DNA of 11,207 nt from Hyphomicrobium sp. (GTDB taxonomy: Bacteria; Pseudomonadota; Alphaproteobacteria; Rhizobiales; Hyphomicrobiaceae). Shown here in pieces: positions 1-5,809 of this stretch (its first letter is position 1; the number at the start of each line of letters is the position of its first letter). Position numbers and translations under genes: made by a program. The stretch lies in NCBI GenBank assembly GCA_030598645.1, contig JAUVPN010000052.1, positions 1-11,207 on the forward strand. The letters run 5' to 3'. Below the pieces are notes generated by a model, which did no database searches, was not told the DNA's origin, and saw only the letters and a list, made by a program, of their open reading frames with translations.

Positions 1-106
1 CGCGCTCCAAAACGGGATCGATGATGAGTGCCTCGCCGCCTTGGCGGCTGGCGATAAGATAACTGTAAGTGCTCGATGGATGGTCGAATAACTGACGGAA
101 GATCAC
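1..106 (-). CDS. Persulfide dioxygenase-like MBL-fold hydrolase, N-terminal part (runs off the window)
   Basis: Reading the minus strand from a GTG at 106 gives 35 codons beginning MIFRQLFDHPSSTYSYLIAS and continuing through EALIIDPVLE to the window edge. This opening (FRQLFD, then S-T-Y-S-Y-L-I-A-S, then the first core strand ending IIDPV) is characteristic of ETHE1/Blh-type metallo-beta-lactamase-fold persulfide dioxygenases. These oxidise glutathione persulfide to sulfite in sulfide detoxification. The zinc-binding HxHxDH motif would follow outside the window. The GTG is preferred because GAGGG lies just upstream and no in-frame ATG exists before the stop at 139-137. The upstream intergenic region holds a perfect inverted repeat at 201-217. 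The family call comes from recognising the N-terminus only, so persulfide dioxygenase versus a generic MBL hydrolase is not settled. Confidence 0.8.
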   Translation of the reverse strand, partial: MIFRQLFDHPSSTYSYLIASRQGGEALIIDPVLER

Positions 107-200
107 GGCGGCCCTCGCATAAAAGTTCGCCTTGGGTTAGGCAGATTCTTCCAACGGATCTTAGGACATTGCCCTCAGAAGGAAACCTAGGGCTCATATG

Positions 201-217
201 CGATCGACGTTCGATCG
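201..217. promoter_or_regulatory. Perfect 7-bp inverted repeat upstream of the persulfide dioxygenase-like gene
   Basis: CGATCGA at 201-207 and TCGATCG at 211-217 form a perfect inverted repeat around a 3-bp centre. It lies about 95 bp upstream of the GTG start at 106. A second palindrome, ATAGATCTAT, is at 225-234. The arrangement resembles a dimeric repressor operator. Sulfide-responsive ArsR-type regulators control such genes in related bacteria, but I do not recognise this as their known site. The site could also belong to nothing. Confidence 0.3.
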
Positions 218-390
218 AGCAACCATAGATCTATAGTGCAGGGATATTCGGCCTGCCCCCAGCAGCGTACATAATTGCTTTTGGGGGAAGGTCAACGATA
301 AGCGCCCGTCCGCACCGTAGCCCGAAACCGCACCGACCTGAGTGCAGGAGATAGGGATGGTCGACGTTCGTGAGATTGCTAATCCGAGGC

Positions 391-1032
391 CTAAGTTCCG
401 GATTGCGATGCAAGTGTCCGATAGGCATGTGTGACTGCCAGCCAGGTGATCGGAACGGTAACGAGAATGCCGACCAGGAGCAGCAGCAGACCCAGAAGAT
501 TGAGTCCAATCAACGCGAGGACGAGCAGGAACAATTGCCACTTGCTGCCTGTTGTTAAGCGCCAGCTCTCCTTCAAGGCGTTGATCGGTCCGGCCCCGCG
601 GTCGATGACGACGTATAGTACGAAGCATAGTCCTAGTGACGCGATAACGCCTGGCACCACAAGCAAAAGGAATCCGACGAAAATGATAATGCCAGCAAGA
701 ACTTCTGCGCCTAGAAATCGCCAGAACGGCTGAGGATTCCAGAGATCGCCAATCTTCACGCTAGCGATATCGTCGTGCGCGCGCAGGGCAAAGGTCGTCA
801 TTCCGATCGTGACGAATATCCCTATCACGACGCTGATCAACGCCGCGATAATTTCTGCTGTCGTTGGGGGTGGTGGCGGGACTCCGGGTGCGACTTCGGG
901 CGAAGGAACCAGGAGGCCCGGAATAGATGGAAGTAACGTTGTTAGGACGAAGGCACCGATGAGGATGCCGGGGCGCTTCTTGAACGTCTCCCAACCGAAC
1001 CGGATGCAGTCACCGATCGACAAAGCAGGCAT
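391..1032 (-). CDS. Polytopic inner-membrane protein, YciC/DUF975-like
   Basis: The 213-residue product starts MPALSIGDCIRFGWETFKKR. The ATG at 1032 is chosen over an upstream start at 1050 because AGGAGGAG sits 5 nt before it. A short amphipathic N-terminal segment precedes TM1 (about 22-42). A proline-rich loop follows (about 42-57, including PPPPP), then TM2 (60-82), a long hydrophobic block of one or two segments (about 108-143), and a C-terminal hydrophobic block (about 165-200) ending in THAYRTL. The pattern A-L-K-E-S-W-R-L-T-x-G before the last block is shared with YciC/DUF975 and glycerophosphodiester phosphodiesterase membrane-domain proteins, a helical-bundle family of unknown biochemical role. 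No catalytic residues are evident. The gene appears monocistronic, and no convincing terminator was seen after its stop. Membrane topology is secure; the family name is an inference. Confidence 0.85.
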   Translation of the reverse strand: MPALSIGDCIRFGWETFKKRPGILIGAFVLTTLLPSIPGLLVPSPEVAPGVPPPPPTTAEIIAALISVVIGIFVTIGMTTFALRAHDDIASVKIGDLWNPQPFWRFLGAEVLAGIIIFVGFLLLVVPGVIASLGLCFVLYVVIDRGAGPINALKESWRLTTGSKWQLFLLVLALIGLNLLGLLLLLVGILVTVPITWLAVTHAYRTLASQSGT

Positions 1033-1400
1033 GCAGCTCCTCCTCTGCATATTTTATGACGTTGGAGACTCGGTTGCCACGCTTTGGGAAATGGACCGAT
1101 GCTCCTTAACGAAGAGTCCTATTGGACGTTCAAAGCCTACATGAAACGCGGTCTGACGTGGAGTGCCTTCTTGTGCTCGGACCATTTATGGAAGACGGCT
1201 TGTAGCGAGCAACGTGATTTCACTTTCATTGCGAAATCGGCGACAAACTGAAAACCGGGCGTTTTCGGTCAGATTGCGGGCTGGTAGGAGCGCAGCAAAA
1301 GCGCCCCCAATGCGAACGTCCGCTAAGTGCCAGAAGCGGACCTTGGACGAGGCGGATTCCCTACCAGCTTAGGGCCAAGATTTTCAGGACCATGTTACTT
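1033..1400. other. Intergenic gap with one rhizobial-type repeat
   Basis: Between two minus-strand genes. It contains the inverted-repeat element at 1318-1341, and a weak hairpin at 1359-1374 (CCCTA / TAGGG) that could follow the 169-residue gene but lacks a T-run. A 50-codon open stretch on the plus strand (1099-1251) has only a poorly placed GGGA upstream and is not called. Nothing else was recognised. Confidence 0.5.
1318..1341. repeat. Rhizobial intergenic inverted repeat, copy A
   Basis: GTCCGCT (1318-1324) and AGCGGAC (1335-1341) form a 7-bp stem. The wider context reads into the chance peptide SAKCQKRTL, commonly seen in spurious ORFs over dispersed repeats of Bradyrhizobium-like genomes. 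The same core occurs at 2119-2142, so the window carries two diverged copies. Function is unknown; such elements may fold in RNA or be remnants of small transposable sequences. Confidence 0.55.
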
Positions 1401-1910
1401 CTATCGGCAGGCTTGATACCAGCATCGACGCATACAAGGCACAAATTGCCTGCTGTGGGATCTTACACGATATCTCGCATAGCAAGAATTTCTGCAGCCT
1501 CCGCACGAGCCCGCGCTTGCGCGTCGTTTTCTATACTTCTTAGTCGATCCCGAACTTTTTCTGCGCGGCGTAGACTTCTTTTTGCGCGGCGTAGTTCTCT
1601 TTTTAGATGTAGACCCCTTATCGCTTGCTGGAGGCTCTTTTTTGATCACTGGTGTTGGCGTTTCCGTTTCGACGGCTGGCGCTGATGTTTCCACGTCGCA
1701 TGGCACCGTAAGGGCCATGCCAACCGCCGGAAAAAACTTCTTGCAACCGACGTTCTTGGTGATTTCGGTTTCGTCGTTGTCTAGCGCGGCCGTGGAGATG
1801 GTCGAATTCTGATTATCTGTTTCTCTCTTGGCGCCAGCTTCGCCAGCCGAGGCGAAGACCGTCATTGCAGCGAGAAATCCAATAGTGATGGATTGAATTG
1901 TCTTGACCAT
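1401..1910 (-). CDS. Exported protein with histone-H1-like basic linker and twin CX3C tail
   Basis: I do not recognise a named family. The 169-residue product starts at an ATG with AGGA five bases upstream. A Sec signal peptide is clear (residues 1-27, ending AGEAGA). An acidic, Ser/Thr-rich stretch follows (29-50), then C56 and C71 flanking a hydrophobic patch, a Pro/Thr/Glu-rich segment (75-90), and a very basic linker (90-130) of Lys, Arg, Ser, Thr and Pro. The linker includes the 7-residue repeats TPRKKKS and TPRRKSS. The C-terminus (136-168) has six cysteines, with C139-x3-C143 and C159-x3-C163 separated by 15 residues. That spacing matches a disulfide-linked helical hairpin, as in CHCH and small-Tim proteins, although homology is not implied. 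With eight cysteines and strong positive charge, it may bind the anionic cell surface or nucleic acid, which is an inference. The gene stands alone. Confidence 0.75.
   Translation of the reverse strand: MVKTIQSITIGFLAAMTVFASAGEAGAKRETDNQNSTISTAALDNDETEITKNVGCKKFFPAVGMALTVPCDVETSAPAVETETPTPVIKKEPPASDKGSTSKKRTTPRKKKSTPRRKSSGSTKKYRKRRASAGSCGGCRNSCYARYRVRSHSRQFVPCMRRCWYQACR
1562..1594. repeat. 21-bp-period direct repeat inside the basic linker
   Basis: TGCGCGGCGTAG occurs at 1562-1573 and again at 1583-1594, a 21-bp period in the plus-strand sequence. On the coding minus strand this gives two successive 7-residue units, TPRKKKS and TPRRKSS. A period that is a multiple of three indicates expansion within the reading frame of the exported basic protein. 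Confidence 0.7.
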
Positions 1911-2311
1911 GGTGTCCTGCGTCGCCAGACCCGACTCGTATCGGAAGAAATGACGGTGCCGCCATCTCTAGGAGCTGCTCAAATGATCGAAATTGGCGAT
2001 TGGCGCTGTTCCCTAAGGAACAGGCTCGACGACGCGCTGATTTGATGACGATTTGGGTTCGTGGAGCAGCAGATATCTGTGCGGGCCGAGTGTAGACATT
2101 CGGCCGGAACGGAGAAATGTCCGCTTTTGACCCGAAGCGGACCAACTCAAAGGCGGCTAAGAATCCTTGAAGCACAAGAAATGGACATTCGAGTCTCCTT
2201 TGCAACTAATTGCCAGGGTCTTCTTTTTTAGAAGTCTTGATACTTATGCTCCTGGGCTCGGTCCCTACTCTGAGCCACAAGTCAGATGCTCGTAGTGGAG
2301 CGTTTATTCGG
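1911..2311. other. Divergent intergenic region with one rhizobial-type repeat
   Basis: This gap separates the minus-strand 169-residue gene from the plus-strand amidohydrolase and should hold both promoters. It contains the inverted repeat at 2119-2142, a T-rich inverted repeat at 2220-2234 (CTTCT, five T, AGAAG), and GGCTC/GAGCC around 2254-2276 ahead of the amidohydrolase. A TTGATA at 2237-2242 could be a -35 element, but I could not find a well-spaced -10. No gene is supported here. Confidence 0.5.
2119..2142. repeat. Rhizobial intergenic inverted repeat, copy B
   Basis: GTCCGCTT (2119-2126) and AAGCGGAC (2135-2142) form a perfect 8-bp stem with an 8-nt loop. The minus-strand chance translation over it is VRFGSKADI, a phrase common in spurious ORFs of Bradyrhizobium-type genomes. 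It shares its stem core with copy A. Confidence 0.6.
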
Positions 2312-3706
2312 ATGATCATGAAGAAAATCCTGGTTGCGGTATGCCTGACCGCCGCCCTAACGTTTGTAGTCCCAGCCCAAGCTCAAGAAGAAAAGCCTCA
2401 AGTTCTCTTCACCAACGTCAATATCTTTGACGGCAAGAGTGACAAGCTCACCGAGGGCATGAGCGTTCTCGTCGAAGGCAACCTCATAAAGAAAATCGCT
2501 AAGGGCAATATTGAGGCCAATGGCGCGACTGTCATCGATGGGGGCGGGCGCACCCTGATGCCGGGGCTGATCGATGGTCACGTCCACTTTATGATCAATG
2601 ACGATTACGGGAAAATTGAAACCGATCGTGAACTTGCGGATCTCGCATATAACTCAGTAGTCGTTGCGAACCGTGCCCTGATGGATGGCTTCACGGCCGC
2701 ACGAGATATGGGCGGTCCCGCATTCGCACTTCAGCGTGCGATTGACTCTGGTCTCATCCCTGGTCCCCGCATTTATCCGTCGGGCGCGTTTATTTCGCAG
2801 ACCTCCGGCCACGGCGATTTCAGGGAGCGGGGAGACACCGCCTATTCAATCAACGACAAGGACTCGCTGCCTAATTTCGAGAGATTCGGAATTGGGATGG
2901 TGGCTGACGGCGTGCCCGAAGTGCGCGCAGCCACGAGATTGAATCTTCGCCTTGGGGCAAGCCAGATCAAGATCATGGCTGGTGGGGGCGGTTCGTCTCG
3001 CTTCGATCCCATCGACACAACGCAATATTCCGAGGAGGAAACTTGCGCGATTGTCGAAGCGGCGAAGGATTGGGGGACGTATGTGGCGGCCCATGTCTTC
3101 AATGACCGGGCGGTGAATCGCCTCCTCAAATGTGGTGTAAAGACCTTTGAACACGGCTTCTTCATTTCGGAAGATACAATGAAGAAGATTGCAGCCGCGG
3201 GTGGATTCGTCGTTCCACAAATGTGGGGTATTTCACCGGGCCTCGCCAAGAATCCGCTGATGCCGAAAAACAAGATCCCGGAAGTCCTCGCTCTGGGTGA
3301 AAAGTACAAAGATTTCGGTGGCAACCTCCTCAAGAACAACGTCAAGGTCGTTTTCCAATCCGACTATGTTGGTAAATTCCCGGACGCCGAGCGTGCGCGT
3401 CGTTTTGAGATTTGGTGGCGCACCCAGACGTTCGGCGACAATTTCGAGGTACTTAAGCAGATGACCTCGAACGCCGGTGAAATGCTGGCGCTGTCGGGAC
3501 CCCGCAATCCCTATAAGGATGGCAAGCTCGGCGTCATCGAGGAGGGGGCCTATGCCGACATCCTGCTGGTGGACGGCAATCCGCTTGAGGACGTCAGCGT
3601 GATCGGCGGTACGGATAAGTGGTTTGATGCGGACCCGGAGTGGAAGCCCATCAACACCCTGCGACTGATTATGAAAGACGGTAAGATATATAAGAATACG
3701 CTTTGA
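2312..3706 (+). CDS. Exported metal-dependent amidohydrolase (imidazolonepropionase/prolidase-like)
   Basis: The 464-residue product belongs to the amidohydrolase superfamily, which hydrolyses amide or ring C-N bonds using one or two metals. A Sec signal peptide (MIMKKILVAVCLTAAL, ending AQAQ at about 25) places it in the periplasm. Then come the N-terminal beta-sandwich strand (VLFTNVNIFDGK) and the barrel. Visible metal-ligand candidates are H90 and H92 (GLIDGHVHF), K220 (QIKIMAGGG, likely carboxylated), H261 (AAHVFND), H281 (FEHGFF) and D351 (VFQSDY). The C-terminal G-x-I-E-E-G-x-Y-A-D-I-L-L-V-D-G-N-P-L returns to the beta-sandwich. The set is complete, so the enzyme should be active. AGTGGAG precedes the ATG at 2312; the ATG at 2318 is also possible, and a TTG at 2210 would bury the signal peptide. 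The porin gene follows after 57 bp. Related proteins cleave Xaa-Pro or N-acyl dipeptides; the substrate here is unknown. Confidence 0.92.
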   Translation: MIMKKILVAVCLTAALTFVVPAQAQEEKPQVLFTNVNIFDGKSDKLTEGMSVLVEGNLIKKIAKGNIEANGATVIDGGGRTLMPGLIDGHVHFMINDDYGKIETDRELADLAYNSVVVANRALMDGFTAARDMGGPAFALQRAIDSGLIPGPRIYPSGAFISQTSGHGDFRERGDTAYSINDKDSLPNFERFGIGMVADGVPEVRAATRLNLRLGASQIKIMAGGGGSSRFDPIDTTQYSEEETCAIVEAAKDWGTYVAAHVFNDRAVNRLLKCGVKTFEHGFFISEDTMKKIAAAGGFVVPQMWGISPGLAKNPLMPKNKIPEVLALGEKYKDFGGNLLKNNVKVVFQSDYVGKFPDAERARRFEIWWRTQTFGDNFEVLKQMTSNAGEMLALSGPRNPYKDGKLGVIEEGAYADILLVDGNPLEDVSVIGGTDKWFDADPEWKPINTLRLIMKDGKIYKNTL

Positions 3707-3763
3707 TTCGTGTCAGCGAATGCAGGGCATACAGCCCTCCACTTGGGCGACGGGGGAATTCAA

Positions 3764-5062
3764 ATGTCGCGTGGAACTCTTGCGCTAGCCCTTGTGGCGG
3801 CCGCTGGCCTAATGCTGCGGTTGCCCATTACTGCTTGGGCGCAAGAAGTATCTCCTACAATGGTCCCGGACCAGCCCAGCAGTGGTGCTGATGTTTTGCG
3901 CAGAGGTGCCGAAGGCGGACTGGGCGGCCCGCAATCCGTTGGCCCGCAGCTCGAAGAAGATGCCGCCAAGCGTACGACTGTGTCACGCCGTCCTCACGTG
4001 GACGCTCTCTTTCAGCCGATCGAAGACGGTCTGGCGCGGCTCAAGCGACTGTATGGCCTGCAGATCGGGATCGACTATCAAGCGCTCTATCAACGCAGCA
4101 CCGAGACGCTCTTCGGTGAGAAGCAGGGCTCAAGTGGCAGTGTGCGGATGTTCGGCAAGTGGGAGCTTGTCCATCGAGACACGAAAAATGCCGGCTCATT
4201 GGTATTTCTTGTCGAACAGCGCCACGAACTGTGGACAGAGTTAACGCCTGCGCAACTTGGCAGCGAGATCGGCTATCTGGGAATCACCGGCACAACCTTT
4301 TCAGATGACGGGGCGGCTCTGACAACGCTTTACTGGGAGCAGTCGCTTGTCGAGGGGCGGGCCGGCTTTGTTGTCGGCCGCATCGATCCGACGGACTACA
4401 TCGATATCTTGGGGTACGCCAATCAGCGCACGACGTTTTTGAACCTGTCTACCCTGGTTAACCCATCCATTGCTTTGCCGGACCAAGGCTTTGGTTTTGG
4501 AGCGGGCGCTATGCTCACCGATCAGGTGTTTGCTAAGGGCCTCATCACCGACGCCAATGGTTCGCTGACGGATATTGAGTTTTTTCCCGGCGGAAGTGAG
4601 TTTTTCACGTATGGCGAGATTGGCTGGACACCGTCACGCGAAGAGCGTTTTCTCACCAACTTCCATGTTGGGGCTTGGCATGTCGATGAGCGCAAAAAGG
4701 TCGGCATCCCGGAAAGTCATGGGGTCGTCGTCTCTGCCAATGCCACGTTCAATGATGTGTTCATGCCCTTCGTCCGCGCAGGGTGGTCGGATGGAGCCGC
4801 GCCGTTTTACAACAAGGCCGTCAGCGGTGGCTTCTTATACTACCTCCCTCAGTACCGGGACTTGATGGGCTTTGCGGCGGCCTGGAATGATCCAGCGGCC
4901 CCAGGTCTTCCAGATCAGGGCACGCTTGAGGCTTTCTACCGCTATCAGTTTTCAGACAACATCGCGATTACCGCTGACGCGCAGCTTCTGCTCAATCCGG
5001 CCCTGCACCCAAGCGAGGATCAGATCGCCGTCTTCGGGCTGCGCACCCGCTTGAACATGTAG
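3764..5062 (+). CDS. OprB-family outer-membrane porin
   Basis: The 432-residue product has a signal peptide ending ITAWA at about residue 26. A polar, proline-containing N-terminal region follows (27-75), then a short helical stretch (PIEDGLARLKRLYGLQ), then a long beta-rich region to the end. It begins GIDYQALYQR and contains FGKWELVHRD, LGYLGITGT-like strands and WEQSLVEGRAGFVVGRIDPTDY. This strand order, and the late segments AAWNDP and TLEAFYRYQFSDNIAITADAQLLLNP, match the carbohydrate-selective porin OprB family. The ATG at 3764 is chosen because GGGGG lies 8 nt upstream; an upstream start at 3710 would put 18 hydrophilic residues before the signal. The protein ends RTRLNM rather than in the usual terminal aromatic. 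It follows the amidohydrolase closely and is probably co-transcribed, suggesting uptake of that enzyme's substrate. OprB homology does not prove sugar specificity. Confidence 0.9.
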   Translation: MSRGTLALALVAAAGLMLRLPITAWAQEVSPTMVPDQPSSGADVLRRGAEGGLGGPQSVGPQLEEDAAKRTTVSRRPHVDALFQPIEDGLARLKRLYGLQIGIDYQALYQRSTETLFGEKQGSSGSVRMFGKWELVHRDTKNAGSLVFLVEQRHELWTELTPAQLGSEIGYLGITGTTFSDDGAALTTLYWEQSLVEGRAGFVVGRIDPTDYIDILGYANQRTTFLNLSTLVNPSIALPDQGFGFGAGAMLTDQVFAKGLITDANGSLTDIEFFPGGSEFFTYGEIGWTPSREERFLTNFHVGAWHVDERKKVGIPESHGVVVSANATFNDVFMPFVRAGWSDGAAPFYNKAVSGGFLYYLPQYRDLMGFAAAWNDPAAPGLPDQGTLEAFYRYQFSDNIAITADAQLLLNPALHPSEDQIAVFGLRTRLNM

Positions 5063-5419
5063 GTGACGTTTGCCTCACAAATTCGTTTTGGATCCTCAGA
5101 AGCCGGGATCGTTCTCCAGAGATGATCGCCCGTAGCATCACCGCAACAAGCCGATGATCCACTGGGCCTTCCTGAAGTTGGGCTCAGCAGAGGTTTAACT
5201 GATACCGCTATCACGTTGTGTTTCAAACGGATTCCATGCGGGGTGCAACAACAACTCGAAACTATTGGGGTGACTTAAATATAGTTATGTATAATTACAG
5301 TATTCTACTTTAGTGCTCGGTATATTTACAACATTAAGAGCATCTATTCCTCCAGAAATTGCCACGGTCTCAAGTTGTTATCGCCCAGGGCTTAGGGGTT
5401 TCAATTAGGAGACATCAAC
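5063..5419. other. Intergenic gap, AT-rich in its second half
   Basis: No gene is supported between the porin and the small exported peptide. The first 200 bases are of ordinary composition, and I saw no hairpin with a T-run to terminate the porin unit. Bases about 5270-5345 are strikingly AT-rich compared with the surroundings and hold the best promoter candidate in the window. This is followed by a leader of roughly 110 bases before the small gene. Confidence 0.5.
5265..5295 (+). promoter_or_regulatory. Candidate promoter of the 50-residue peptide gene
   Basis: A perfect TATAAT is at 5290-5295. TTGGGG at 5265-5270 is a weak -35 with a 19-bp spacer. The flanking AT-rich DNA would melt easily. 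Transcription from here would give an untranslated leader of a little over 100 bases before the ATG at 5420. Confidence 0.45.
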
Positions 5420-5572
5420 ATGTCAGCCAAAGTTCTCACCACTGCAATCATTGCCGGTTTGCTTTTCGCCTTCAGCGCTCCTGCGTTCGCTGCGGACGAC
5501 CCCGTCACAAAAGCCGACTGCGAGCAGCAGGGCCTCAAGTGGGATGAAGCGAGTGGTAAGTGCATGAAGTAA
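5420..5572 (+). CDS. Small exported Cys-pair peptide (50 residues)
   Basis: The ORF encodes 50 residues starting MSAKVLTTAIIAGLLFAFSA. AGGAG at 5407-5411 lies 8 nt before the ATG. The first 24 residues form a textbook Sec signal peptide (ending PAFA). The mature part is only about 26 residues and acidic to neutral, with two cysteines (C36 and C48) enclosing EQQGLKWDEASGK. They probably form one disulfide loop in the periplasm. Similar tiny secreted proteins with a K-x-x-C-E-x-x-G-x-K-W-D core are, to my memory, frequent hypotheticals in Bradyrhizobium-like genomes; no function is established. The strong ribosome-binding site, the AT-rich promoter candidate upstream and the hairpin just downstream all indicate a real, independently transcribed gene. 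Confidence 0.8.
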   Translation: MSAKVLTTAIIAGLLFAFSAPAFAADDPVTKADCEQQGLKWDEASGKCMK

Positions 5573-5591
5573 TATCAGGGGGAAGGGCTAA

Positions 5592-5617
5592 GGCAGCGGG
5601 TCGAAAGGCCCGCTGCC
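5592..5617 (+). terminator. Strong hairpin after the 50-residue peptide gene
   Basis: GGCAGCGGG (5592-5600) and CCCGCTGCC (5609-5617) make a perfect 9-bp GC-rich stem with an 8-nt loop, starting 20 bases after the stop codon. No good T-run follows directly, so it may act as a 3' stabiliser or work together with the next hairpin. Confidence 0.6.
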
Positions 5618-5624
5618 GGCTCTT

Positions 5625-5656
5625 AAAAACACTCCGCAAGAATGCGGCCACTTTTT
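5625..5656. terminator. Bidirectional intrinsic terminator between convergent genes
   Basis: CCGCA (5634-5638) and TGCGG (5643-5647) form a 5-bp stem with a 4-nt loop. On the plus strand a run of five T follows at 5652-5656. On the minus strand the A-run at 5625-5629 supplies five T. It could therefore end the small peptide transcript from the left and the cytochrome transcript from the right. Confidence 0.55.
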
Positions 5657-5710
5657 CGGAAGTGTCGTGTGACGAGGTGGCTGTTTTTTCTGCAGTTGAC
5701 AGGAGTCAAA

Positions 5711-5809
5711 ATGGAAACTTGTCAAATGCAAATTGTGCCCGGACCTTGTCATGTAGGCGTCAGTCGCAAGCTGGATGACATGTTCACCGCTATTTCTGCG
5801 CGCGTTTGA
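5711..5809 (+). CDS. Possible 32-residue ORF overlapping the cytochrome 3' end
   Basis: An ATG at 5711, with AGGAG 5 nt upstream (5701-5705), opens 32 codons beginning METCQMQIVPGPCHVGVSRK and ending in TGA at 5807-5809. The last 20 bases overlap, antisense, the 3' end of the octaheme cytochrome gene. The peptide has two Cys (4 and 13) and no signal or TM segment. A TTGACA hexamer at 5696-5701 overlaps the ribosome-binding site, but no -10 follows at a usable distance. The nearly ideal ribosome-binding site is the only positive evidence. It could equally be chance. Confidence 0.25.
   Translation: METCQMQIVPGPCHVGVSRKLDDMFTAISARV

Noticed and set aside
1099..1251. 50-codon plus-strand ORF upstream of the 213-residue membrane gene.
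   Set aside because: The start has only a GGGA about 10 nt upstream, no recognisable motif or signal is present, and it lies in the likely promoter region of the minus-strand gene.
1813..2205. 130-codon minus-strand frame upstream of and overlapping the 169-residue gene.
   Set aside because: It covers the inverted-repeat element, gives the VRFGSKADI chance peptide, and lacks a ribosome-binding site; it is a repeat-derived spurious frame.
2842..3345. 167-codon minus-strand frame inside the amidohydrolase gene.
   Set aside because: It is antisense to a complete, motif-bearing enzyme and has no independent support.
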